From Solirubrobacterales bacterium 70-9 (GTDB lineage: Bacteria; Pseudomonadota; Alphaproteobacteria; Acetobacterales; Acetobacteraceae): a stretch of 41,649 nt of DNA. The stretch lies in NCBI GenBank assembly GCA_903970625.1, contig CAJCJG010000225.1, positions 1 through 41,649 of the forward strand, written 5' to 3'. Under the pieces are notes generated by a model, which had not been told where the DNA came from, made no database searches, and saw nothing but the letters and a program-made list of their open reading frames with translations. The translations under genes and the position numbers were made by a program. Positions 7,579 through 15,138 of this stretch are shown one piece after another. The first letter of the stretch is position 1, and each line of letters opens with the position of its first letter.

Positions 7579-9036
7579 TCAGAGGCCAAGCTCGCCGAGC
7601 AGCGACGGCCATGTGTGCGCCCACGGCCGCGCGGCCTCGAAAGCGCCGGACGCGCGCAGCACGGTCTTGTCGTCCAGATGCCGGCCAATGATTTGCAGGC
7701 CGATCGGCAGCCCGTCCTTCGTGAAGCCGGCGGGAATCGTTGCGGCGGGCTGACCGGTCATGTTGGCGGGGAAGGTGAAGCACAGCCAATCGGTCGGGCG
7801 GCCCATGCGTCCCTCGATCTTCTCCGGCCCCTGGATATCGATGGCGAACGGCGGCACCGCGAGCGTCGGCGTCAGCAGCAGGTCGTACTTGGCCATGAAG
7901 CGCCACATGACGTTGCAGACCTTTTGGCGGCCGATCCGTGCGTCGGTGAATTCCTCCGCCGTCCACGGCCGCTGGATCAAGTCCACCAGATGCGGCGACA
8001 TTTCGTGCTCGCGGCCCTTCATCAGCCGGCGCATGCCGACGAGGTCCGTGTCCGCCGCGACCAGTGCCCAGAAGGTGGCAACAGGATTGTCCCAGCCGGG
8101 ATCGGCCCGTTCGACCGTGCAGCCGAGATCGCTTTCGAACACTTTCACCGCTTCGGAGACGACGCGCCGCACCTCCGGATCGACGGCGGCGTAGCCCCAG
8201 TCTTCGCTGTAGGCGATGCGCAGACCCTTGATGTCGCCTTTCGTCGACTCGACATAATCGTAGTCGGCGGCCGGGATGGAATAGCGGTCGCGCGGGTCGG
8301 GACCGGCGATGACGCTGAGCATCAGCGCCGAGTCCGCGACCGTGCGGCTCATCGGCCCGATATGTTCCAGCGATTCCCAGGAGGAAACGCCGGGATACCG
8401 TTCGTCACGGCAGCCGGGATACAGCGCCACGCGGCCCATCGACGCCTTGATGCCGTACAGGCCGCAATGGGCGGACGGAATGCGGACGGAGCCGCCGCCG
8501 TCGCTGCCGATGGCGAACGGCGCCACACCCGCCGCGACCGAGGCACCGGAGCCGGCGCTGGAGCCGCCCGGCGTGAGCGTCGTGTTCCACGGATTGCGCG
8601 TGGTCGGGAACACCGGATTGTGGCCGACGCCGCTGTAGCCGAATTCCGGCACGTTGGTCTTGCCGATGATGACGGCGCCGGCGGCCTTCAGCCGCTCGAC
8701 GACGATGTCGTCCTCGTCCGGGACGAAGTCCTTGTAGAGCGGCGATCCCATCACCGTCAGGATGTCCTTGGTGGCGACGAGATCCTTGATGCCGATGGGC
8801 ACGCCGCCGAGCACGCCGGCATCCTCGCCGGCGGCGATCTTGGTATCGACGGCGCGGGCGGCGGCGCGGGCGACGTCCGGGGTCGGCGTACAGAAGGCGT
8901 GCAAATGCGGCTCCAGCACATCCATCCGGCGCAGCACCGCCTCCGTCACCTCGATAGCGGACAGATCTTTCGTGCGGATTTTCGCGGCCAAGGACAGCGC
9001 ATCCATGCGGCAGATTTCGTTGTCGGCGGTGCTCAT
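7579..9036 (-). CDS. Amidase signature family protein
   Basis: 485-residue amidase with a full catalytic triad: Lys84 (GIKDLVATK), Ser159 (GGSSAGSGAS) and Ser183 (SDGGGSVRIP), spaced 75 and 24 as in fatty acid amide hydrolase. The general type hydrolyses aryl- or alkyl-amides in the cytosol. It sits between the DppF-like ATPase gene (23 nt) and the binding-protein gene (28 nt), an intimate association that argues it processes the imported compound. It differs clearly from the smaller amidase at the operon end, so two different amide bonds may be cut. Substrate not predictable. Confidence 0.92.
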   Translation of the reverse strand: MSTADNEICRMDALSLAAKIRTKDLSAIEVTEAVLRRMDVLEPHLHAFCTPTPDVARAAARAVDTKIAAGEDAGVLGGVPIGIKDLVATKDILTVMGSPLYKDFVPDEDDIVVERLKAAGAVIIGKTNVPEFGYSGVGHNPVFPTTRNPWNTTLTPGGSSAGSGASVAAGVAPFAIGSDGGGSVRIPSAHCGLYGIKASMGRVALYPGCRDERYPGVSSWESLEHIGPMSRTVADSALMLSVIAGPDPRDRYSIPAADYDYVESTKGDIKGLRIAYSEDWGYAAVDPEVRRVVSEAVKVFESDLGCTVERADPGWDNPVATFWALVAADTDLVGMRRLMKGREHEMSPHLVDLIQRPWTAEEFTDARIGRQKVCNVMWRFMAKYDLLLTPTLAVPPFAIDIQGPEKIEGRMGRPTDWLCFTFPANMTGQPAATIPAGFTKDGLPIGLQIIGRHLDDKTVLRASGAFEAARPWAHTWPSLLGELGL

Positions 9037-9059
9037 TTTGGTCTTCCCGCAGTTTTGGG

Positions 9060-10025
9060 TCAGGCGAAGTGGCAGGCGGCGAAATGGCCTTCGCCGAACC
9101 GCAGCAATTCGGGCATCGCGGTGGCGCAGCGATCCGTGCCGGTGGGGCAGCGGCCGTAGAAGCGGCAGGTGTTCGGGTCCGGGTCGATTGGGCTGCGCGG
9201 GCTGCCATCCAATCGCGGCCGCGCCTCGCCGCGCCGCGCGGGATCGGGGATGGAGGCGATCAGCGCGCGCGTGTACGGGTGGCGGGGGGCGGTGAACAGT
9301 TCCTCGGTGGGTGCCACTTCGACGACGCGGCCGAGATACATCACCACGATGCGCGAACACAGCAGCCGCACGACGTTCAGATCGTGCGAGACGAACAGGT
9401 AACTCATGCCGAGGCGGGCTTGCAGATCGGCCAGCAGCCGCAGAATGATCGCTTGCACGGAAACATCGAGCGCGGACGTTGGTTCGTCCAGAATCAGCAG
9501 CGAGGGTTCGACAACGATGGCGCGCGCAATGCCGACGCGGGCGCGCTGGCCGCCGGAGAGTTGGTGCGGGTAGCGTTCGATCAGCTCGCGCGGCAGCCCG
9601 ACCAGTTCCGCCGCGCGATGCACCTGTGCGGCCAGTTTGTCCCTGTCGCGCACGCCGAGCAGGCGTTTCAGCGGGTCGGCGATGGAATCGAACACGCGGA
9701 ACGACGGATTCAGGCTTTCGCTGGGGTCCTGGAACACGACCTGGATGCGGGCGCGATCCGGCATGGTGACGAAGCGCGCCTGCGAGACGGCGGTGGTGTC
9801 AGCGCCATCGAGAAAGATATTCCCGGAGGTCGGGTCGATCAGCCGCGCCAGCAGCCGAACCAGCGTCGATTTGCCGCAGCCGGATTCGCCGACCAGGCCC
9901 ACACATTCGCCGGGCGCGATCGTCAGATCGACGGCATCGACCGCGTGCAGCATGGCGCCGCGTTTGCCGCCACCGACCGGGTAGCGCTTCGTCAAGGCCC
10001 GCGCGTCGAGCAACGGTTGTGTCAT
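9060..10025 (-). CDS. Peptide/nickel-type ABC transporter ATPase (DppF-like)
   Basis: 321-residue ATP-binding subunit. Walker A GESGCGKST (46-54), Q-loop VVFQDP (97-102), signature LSGGQ (156-160), Walker B LLILDEP (176-182) and switch His in VSHD are all present. The C-terminal oligopeptide-transporter extension (HPYTRAL, then a Cys-containing CRFYGRCP) identifies the Dpp/Opp subgroup. Its ATG overlaps the preceding ATPase stop by 4 nt. It pairs with that ATPase on the cytosolic face of the two permeases. Confidence 0.95.
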   Translation of the reverse strand: MTQPLLDARALTKRYPVGGGKRGAMLHAVDAVDLTIAPGECVGLVGESGCGKSTLVRLLARLIDPTSGNIFLDGADTTAVSQARFVTMPDRARIQVVFQDPSESLNPSFRVFDSIADPLKRLLGVRDRDKLAAQVHRAAELVGLPRELIERYPHQLSGGQRARVGIARAIVVEPSLLILDEPTSALDVSVQAIILRLLADLQARLGMSYLFVSHDLNVVRLLCSRIVVMYLGRVVEVAPTEELFTAPRHPYTRALIASIPDPARRGEARPRLDGSPRSPIDPDPNTCRFYGRCPTGTDRCATAMPELLRFGEGHFAACHFA

Positions 10026-10984
10026 AGCGGCACCCGGCAGCGCACGAGGTGGGTGGCGCTGAGCGATGTCCACGGTAGCGGTGCTTCGTCGCACAGGGCG
10101 ACGTGGCGCTCGCAGCGGGCACTGAAGCGGCAGGGCGGCAGATCGCGCCGCAGATCGGGCAACTGGCCGGGGATGGAGACCAAACCTTCGACCGTCGAAC
10201 GCGGCGTCGGCGTGGCGGCGAGTAGCTGGCGCGTGTAAGGGTGCGCGGGGCGGCTCAGCAATTCCTCCACCGGCGCGATCTCGACCATGTGGCCGGCGTG
10301 CATCACGGCGATGCGGTCGCAGTACTCGCCGGCCAGCCCCAGATCGTGCGTGATCAGCAAGGTGGACATGCGCTGGTCGCGGCTCATGTCGCGGATCAGA
10401 TCCATGATGACGGCTTGCGTGGTCACGTCCAGCCCAGTCGTCGGTTCGTCGGCGATTAGCAGGAACGGCGAGCATGCCAGCGCCATCGCGATCATCACCC
10501 GCTGGCACATGCCGCCGGAGAGTTCGAACGGATAGGCGTTGTAGCGGCGTTCCGGGTCCGGGATGCGGACGCGGGCCAATGCGGCGATAGCGTGTTTGCG
10601 CAACTCGCGGCTTGGCAGATTCGCGTGCTCGCGCAGAATGTCCTCGATCTGCGCGCCGACCTTGCGGATCGGGTTCAGGGCAGTGCGCGGGCTTTGGAAG
10701 ATCATCGCCAGTTCGCGGCCGCGCACGTCCGCCAGCGCCTGCTCGCCGGCGCCCAGCATGTCCAGGCCGCCGAATAGGATGCGGCCGCCCTGCACGCGGG
10801 CGGCGGCGTCTTGCAAGCCCATCACCGCGTAGGCCAACACGGATTTGCCGGATCCGCTTTCGCCGACGACGCCGACGATCTCGCCGCGTTCCACCGACAG
10901 CGACACATCCTCCAGCGCGCGCACGGTGCCGTGCCGCGTGCGGAACACCAGCGAAAAATCCTCGATGGTCAGTTGCGCCGTCAT
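10022..10984 (-). CDS. Peptide/nickel-type ABC transporter ATPase (DppD-like)
   Basis: 320-residue ATPase. Walker A GESGSGKS (41-48), Q-loop IFQSP, signature LSGGM (155-159; Met in place of Gln, usual for DppD/OppD), Walker B LLIADEP (175-181) and the H-loop ITHD are visible. The C-terminal extension has the HPYTRQLL motif and a Cys cluster (CRFSARCERHVALC). The start overlaps the permease stop (ATGA) and the end overlaps the DppF-like gene. Confidence 0.95.
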   Translation of the reverse strand: MTAQLTIEDFSLVFRTRHGTVRALEDVSLSVERGEIVGVVGESGSGKSVLAYAVMGLQDAAARVQGGRILFGGLDMLGAGEQALADVRGRELAMIFQSPRTALNPIRKVGAQIEDILREHANLPSRELRKHAIAALARVRIPDPERRYNAYPFELSGGMCQRVMIAMALACSPFLLIADEPTTGLDVTTQAVIMDLIRDMSRDQRMSTLLITHDLGLAGEYCDRIAVMHAGHMVEIAPVEELLSRPAHPYTRQLLAATPTPRSTVEGLVSIPGQLPDLRRDLPPCRFSARCERHVALCDEAPLPWTSLSATHLVRCRVPL

Positions 10985-11835
10985 ACCCGCCGCCTCGGGT
11001 CCAGCAGGTCGCGCAACCCATCGCCGAGCAGGTTGAAGCAGAACACGGCGAGCACCAGGGCGGCGCCGGGGAACACGAACGTCCACCACTCGCCGGAAAT
11101 GATGAAGCTGGCACCTTCGGAGACCATGATGCCCCATTCCGGCGTCGGCGGGCGGACGCCGAGGCCGATGAACGACAGGCCGGCAGCGTTCAGGATCGCC
11201 CAGCCCATGTTCAGCGACGCCTGCACCATCATCGCCGGCAGGATGTTGGGGATGATGTGATTGACCAGTACCGGCAGCGCGCGGTTGCCGCCCATGCGCG
11301 CGGCTTCGACATAACCCATCTCCCGCCGCACATTCACCTCGCCGCGCGCGAAGCGGCAGTAGAACGGCAGGTTGATGATCATGGTCGCAAGGATGATGTT
11401 CAGCACGCTGTTGCCGAGGGCCGCGACAATGCCCATCGCCAGCACGAACAGCGGAAACGCCATGATGGTGTCCATCAGGCGGCCGATGATACGGTCGGCC
11501 CAGCCGCCGAAATAGCCGGCGACGGCGCCGAGCGCGAGGCCCAGCACGAACGAGAGCACGACGGCGGAAATCGCCATGCCGAGATCGAGGCGTGCGGCGA
11601 CGACGACGCGGCTCAGGATGTCGCGGCCCAGCGCGTCGGTGCCGAACAGATGCAGCCCGCTCGGCGGCGACATTTTGGCCGTGCTGTCGGTCATCAGCGG
11701 ATCGTACGGCGCCAGAGCGGTTCCGAACGCCGCGCACACCAGTAGCACCAGCAGGATCGCGACGGCGACCAGCGTGAGGCGATTCTCGCCGAATGCATGG
11801 CCGATGTTGCGGCCGAGGGTGGCGGCGCGGCTCAT
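10981..11835 (-). CDS. Peptide/nickel-type ABC transporter permease (DppC-like)
   Basis: 284-residue inner-membrane permease. It has an N-terminal transmembrane helix (LVAVAILLVLLVCAAFG), a periplasmic loop with HLFGTDALGRDILSRV typical of DppC/OppC, and five further hydrophobic segments. The EAA cytosolic loop (EAARMGGNRALPVLVNHIIPN) contacts the ATPases. It forms a heterodimer with the DppB-like permease. Four-base overlaps on both sides show strict co-translation. Confidence 0.94.
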   Translation of the reverse strand: MSRAATLGRNIGHAFGENRLTLVAVAILLVLLVCAAFGTALAPYDPLMTDSTAKMSPPSGLHLFGTDALGRDILSRVVVAARLDLGMAISAVVLSFVLGLALGAVAGYFGGWADRIIGRLMDTIMAFPLFVLAMGIVAALGNSVLNIILATMIINLPFYCRFARGEVNVRREMGYVEAARMGGNRALPVLVNHIIPNILPAMMVQASLNMGWAILNAAGLSFIGLGVRPPTPEWGIMVSEGASFIISGEWWTFVFPGAALVLAVFCFNLLGDGLRDLLDPRRRV

Positions 11836-12845
11836 GCCTCGAACCGCACGCGCGGGTCGATGACCGTGCCGAGCAGATCAACGAGCAGGTTCAGCAGCAC
11901 GTAGAGCACCGCCATCATCAGCACGAATCCTTGCACGGCCGCGTAGTCGGACGCGAGCACGGCGGTGACGGCGTAGGCACCGATGCCCTGCCAGCCATAG
12001 ACTTGCTCGATCAGCACGTTGGAGCCGAGCAGGAACGAGAACACCATTCCCAGCACGTTGCTGACCGGCAGCAGCGCGTTGCGGAAGGCGTAGGTGATCA
12101 GGATTTTGCCGCGCGGCAGGCCGCCGGCGCGTGCGGTCCGGGTAAAATCGCTGCCGAGGGCTTGCAGCATCGAGGCGCGGGTGATGCGCGCGATCGGTGC
12201 CAACGCGAACAGGCCGAGCGAGATCGCGGGCAGCACCAGTTGCGCGAGGCAGGCGCGGAAGGTGGCAAAGTCGCCGGCGATCAGCGCGTCCAGCGTGTAG
12301 GCGCCAGTGACATGCGGGGGCGCCGTGTAGAGAATTTCGTTCAGCCGCCCGACGGGTTCCGGCGCGATGTCCAACAGGAAGTAAAAGATATAGACCAGCA
12401 GGAGCCCGACGAAGAAGGTCGGGAATGCGGCGGCCACCGAGACCGACGCGCGGCACAGATGATCGACCAGCGAATCCGGCTTGGTCGCCGCCCACACCCC
12501 CATCGGGATCGCCAGCGCCACGGCGAACACCAGCGCGTAAAACGTCAGTTCCAGCGAGGCCGGCAGGCGTTGCAGCAGGTCGGTCGTCACGGCCTGGCCC
12601 GTCGTCAGCGAATTGCCGAGATCGCCGTGCGCCAGATCGCCGACATAGCGCAGGAACTGCACAGGCAGCGGCTGGTCCAGGCCCAGCTTCGTGCGCACCT
12701 CGGCGATGGAGGCGGCGTTGGCGGCGGGGCCGGCGAAATAGGCGGCCGGGTCGCCGGGCAGCGCGTGCGACAGCAGGAACGTGACCACGATCACGCCGAG
12801 CAGGCTGGGAATCGTCCCGAGCAGTCGCTTCCACAAGAACGCCAC
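11832..12845 (-). CDS. Peptide/nickel-type ABC transporter permease (DppB-like)
   Basis: 337-residue inner-membrane permease, first gene of the importer operon. The N-terminal helix AFLWKRLLGTIPSLLGVIVV aligns with the start of known DppB proteins, followed by HALPGDPAAYF, LGLDQPLPVQFLRYV and the EAA-like loop (ARAGGLPRGKILITYAFRNA). GTG 12845 is chosen because homology to DppB begins there and GGAGG lies about 10 nt upstream; ATG 12866 would add seven residues. The gene is divergent from the XRE-cupin regulator, with several inverted repeats between them. Confidence 0.92.
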   Translation of the reverse strand: MAFLWKRLLGTIPSLLGVIVVTFLLSHALPGDPAAYFAGPAANAASIAEVRTKLGLDQPLPVQFLRYVGDLAHGDLGNSLTTGQAVTTDLLQRLPASLELTFYALVFAVALAIPMGVWAATKPDSLVDHLCRASVSVAAAFPTFFVGLLLVYIFYFLLDIAPEPVGRLNEILYTAPPHVTGAYTLDALIAGDFATFRACLAQLVLPAISLGLFALAPIARITRASMLQALGSDFTRTARAGGLPRGKILITYAFRNALLPVSNVLGMVFSFLLGSNVLIEQVYGWQGIGAYAVTAVLASDYAAVQGFVLMMAVLYVLLNLLVDLLGTVIDPRVRFEA

Positions 12846-12855
12846 CGGCAACGCG

Positions 12856-12860
12856 CCTCC
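12856..12860 (-). promoter_or_regulatory. Shine-Dalgarno favouring the GTG start of dppB-like gene
   Basis: GGAGG lies 10 nt before GTG 12845 and inside the sequence that would be coding if ATG 12866 were used. Confidence 0.5.
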
Positions 12861-12896
12861 GTCCATCTCGGTCGAGAGTTCGTGAGGGCAATGTAG

Positions 12897-12930
12897 CAAG
12901 CCATGTGCCGCCGAGCGGCGGCTTGGCTTG
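12897..12930. promoter_or_regulatory. Long hairpin in divergent control region
   Basis: Two stacked stems, CAAGCC/GGCTTG outside and GCCGCC/GGCGGC inside, closed by a GAGC loop. It lies just upstream of the DppB-like gene in the 5' leader or promoter. No T-run follows on either strand. It may be a leader structure controlling the importer. Confidence 0.45.
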
Positions 12931-12936
12931 ACGGAA

Positions 12937-12971
12937 AATCATGTGCGTGAATGCAGATGCAGCGCATGATT
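12937..12971. promoter_or_regulatory. Candidate operator for XRE-cupin regulator
   Basis: Arms AATCATG (12937-12943) and CATGATT (12965-12971) form a perfect 7-bp inverted repeat, extended by GCG/CGC with one bulge, midway between two divergent genes. XRE-cupin regulators commonly bind dyads beside their own gene. The assignment rests on position and symmetry. Confidence 0.45.
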
Positions 12972-13102
12972 CGATGCCGTTGTCCGGAAACCGGGCATTT
13001 TGGCTGGGAATGAGGGATGGTAACGTGCGTTCTTTCGGGGCATGTTCGTGACTACCGTTCCTCATCTCTGCCCAAGGACCGCGCAGTGATCGGCCGTGGA
13101 CC

Positions 13103-13723
13103 ATGACCACCGAGACCAAGGCGGCTCCGGAGGCCGAAGCCGACGAGCCGGACAGCACGGCGGACGACCTGCAAATCGGCGCGCGGGTTCGCTACGCGCG
13201 GGTGCTGAAAGGGTTGCGCATGCGCGACCTCGCGCTGCGGGTGAACTGTACCGAAAGCATGATCTCGAAGATCGAGGCCAACCGCGTCGTACCGTCCATC
13301 GCGATGCTGCAAAAGATCATCGTGGCGCTGGACCGCAACATGGCCTCGTTCTTCGGCCTGGAATTGGACACGCACAAGCTGGTGCAGCGGCCGGAGGAGC
13401 GCGTGCTGGTGGAAGGCGACGCGCTGCGCGGCGGCCATGGCGTGCGGTACGAACGGCTGGTGCCGCCGGCGGCCGGCAATCTGCTGGAAGGCAACATCCA
13501 CAACATCCAGCCCGGCGGCCACAAGACCGACCAGATCAAGCACCAGGGCGAGGCAGTCGGCTATCTGCTGGAGGGCGAGATCGAACTCGACATCGACGGC
13601 ACGACCTACCGCATGTCGGCCGGCGATTCGTTTTTCTTCAAGGCGCATCTGAAGAACGGCTACCGCAATGTCGGCACCGTCACTGCGCGGCTGCTATGGG
13701 TCAACACGCCGCAGGTGCATTAG
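13103..13723 (+). CDS. XRE-family regulator with cupin domain
   Basis: 206 residues. A Ser/Glu-rich N-terminal leader is followed by a helix-turn-helix (about residues 24-82: IGARVRYARVLKGLRMRDLA, ESMISKIEANRVVPSIAML) and a C-terminal cupin (about 145-203: GYLLEGEIELDIDGTTYRMS, GDSFFF). This architecture is that of PuuR/SutR-type regulators, which sense small amines, amino acids or sulfur compounds through the cupin. It is divergent from the Dpp-like/amidase operon, its probable target. Its stop overlaps the stop of the opposing allophanate-hydrolase-type gene (TTAG), so no terminator separates the two. Confidence 0.92.
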   Translation: MTTETKAAPEAEADEPDSTADDLQIGARVRYARVLKGLRMRDLALRVNCTESMISKIEANRVVPSIAMLQKIIVALDRNMASFFGLELDTHKLVQRPEERVLVEGDALRGGHGVRYERLVPPAAGNLLEGNIHNIQPGGHKTDQIKHQGEAVGYLLEGEIELDIDGTTYRMSAGDSFFFKAHLKNGYRNVGTVTARLLWVNTPQVH

Positions 13724-15123
13724 GGCGCAGGAATGGCGTTACCGGTCGCGCCCATCGGCAGCCCCAGCCCGCGATGCCACGCCGCCCCAAACGCCAGAAT
13801 GGTCGCCTCGCACAGCGCCGGGGCCACGAAGCTGATGCCCTGCGCCAGCCCATCCGCGCGAAACGCGCTCGGCACGGCCAATGCACACATATCCAGCAGA
13901 TTGACGAAATTGGTGTAGCTGCCCATCACCGCGTTCAGCGCGATGTTGTCGCGCTCCACGTCCGCCACGGTGAACGTCGTGGGTGTCGTTGGTGTCACCA
14001 GCACGTCGATGCTGTCGAAATGCGCGAGCAGCGCCCGCTTGGCGCGCGCGAGGCGATGCTGTGCGACGAACACGTCCGCGCCGCTGTATCCGCGCCCCCA
14101 ACCGACGATCGTGCGCGTGGCCGGATAGATGTCGGCTTCGTGGGAGTCGTAGAACGAGCGCAGATTGGCGTAGCGGCGGGCGATGAACGCATCCTCGTAC
14201 AGCATTTTCGCGACCGCGTGGAACGGGCGATAATCGAGTTCGATGCAGGTGCCGCCCATCCTTTCCAGCCGGGCGATGGCGGCATCGAACAGCCGTTCCG
14301 CCTCCGCGTCGCCGTGGAAGATGCGGGTGGCGGGGGAGGGGACGCCGAAGCGGAAGCGCGCGGGCGGCGGCCGGATCGCCAGTTTCGTCGCATCCGCCTC
14401 CGGCCGCGATTGTGGGTCGTCCGGGTCGAACCCGATCATGACTTGCGTGGCCGCGACGGCATCCTCTACCGTCAACGTCAGCACCGTATGGGTAGCCCCC
14501 ATGCCGGCCGCCGAGCGCCCGCCGAGCGAGATCAAACCCGGAGTGAGTTTCAGCCCGACGATGTTGTTCAATGCTGCCGGGACCCGGCCAGAGCCGGCGG
14601 CGTCGCCGCCCACGGCAAAGCTGACCAGCCCGGCGCCGACCACCACGCCGCCGCCGGACGTGGAGCCGCCGGAGATGTAGGCGGCATCGAACACGCAGCG
14701 CGGCACGCCGTAGTCGGTCCGCACGCCGACGAGGCCGACGCCGAACTGATCCATGTTGTTCTTGCCGATCAGGATGGCGCCGGCATCGACTAGCCGCGCG
14801 ATCGTCGGGTCCGTCCGTTCCGCGGGATGGGCGAAGGCGCGGCAACCCTCGGTGGTTGGCATGCCGGCGATGTCGAAACTGTCCTTCACCGCCATCGGCA
14901 GCCCGAACAGCGGATGCGTGTCGGGCGATGCCGTCGCCGTCAGGCGTTGCGCAGCCGTCAGTGCCTCCTCGCGCGGCACGAGAGCAATCCACGCCGGATC
15001 GTCGCCGCGCGCCGCGATGCGGGCATAAACGGCTTCCACCACCTGCGCGGGCGTCAGCGTGCCGGCGCGATAGGCGCGATGCAGCGTGACGAAATCCAGG
15101 CTACCGGTTTGCGCCGACCACAT
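13720..15123 (-). CDS. Allophanate hydrolase-type amidase
   Basis: 467-residue amidase-signature enzyme resembling the N-terminal domain of AtzF/allophanate hydrolase: LHRAYRAGTLTPAQVVEAV, DDPAWIALVP, AGAILIGKNNMDQFGVGLVG, YISGGSTSGGG and VGGDAAGSGRVPAALNNIVG. The triad Lys80, Ser154, Ser178 is intact. AtzF cuts allophanate to ammonia and CO2, but this protein lacks the C-terminal domain of full AtzF and no urea carboxylase, biuret or cyanurate hydrolase is nearby, so the natural substrate may be another ureido or carbamoyl compound. Last gene of the eight-gene operon, 15 nt after the kinase. ATG 15123 is preferred because AAGGA is 7 nt upstream; ATG 15129 is only 1 nt from it. Confidence 0.85.
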   Translation of the reverse strand: MWSAQTGSLDFVTLHRAYRAGTLTPAQVVEAVYARIAARGDDPAWIALVPREEALTAAQRLTATASPDTHPLFGLPMAVKDSFDIAGMPTTEGCRAFAHPAERTDPTIARLVDAGAILIGKNNMDQFGVGLVGVRTDYGVPRCVFDAAYISGGSTSGGGVVVGAGLVSFAVGGDAAGSGRVPAALNNIVGLKLTPGLISLGGRSAAGMGATHTVLTLTVEDAVAATQVMIGFDPDDPQSRPEADATKLAIRPPPARFRFGVPSPATRIFHGDAEAERLFDAAIARLERMGGTCIELDYRPFHAVAKMLYEDAFIARRYANLRSFYDSHEADIYPATRTIVGWGRGYSGADVFVAQHRLARAKRALLAHFDSIDVLVTPTTPTTFTVADVERDNIALNAVMGSYTNFVNLLDMCALAVPSAFRADGLAQGISFVAPALCEATILAFGAAWHRGLGLPMGATGNAIPAP

Positions 15124-15130
15124 CGCCATG

Positions 15131-15135
15131 TCCTT
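15131..15135 (-). promoter_or_regulatory. Shine-Dalgarno deciding the amidase start
   Basis: AAGGA lies 1 nt before ATG 15129 and 7 nt before ATG 15123; the second is favoured. Confidence 0.6.
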
Positions 15136-15138
15136 GCA

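Noticed and set aside
4679-9159. Long open frames on the + strand (for example 4679-6325, 5610-7691, 7315-9159)
   Set aside because: They are antisense to clear amidase, binding-protein and ABC genes, have Arg/His/Gly-rich unstructured translations, and arise from GC-rich codon bias.
12897-12930. Rho-independent terminator
   Set aside because: The hairpin is strong but has no T-tract on either strand and lies upstream, not downstream, of the adjacent genes.
13720-15123. Urea amidolyase or cyanurate degradation pathway
   Set aside because: No urea carboxylase, biuret hydrolase or cyanurate hydrolase is in the window, and the AtzF C-terminal domain is missing.
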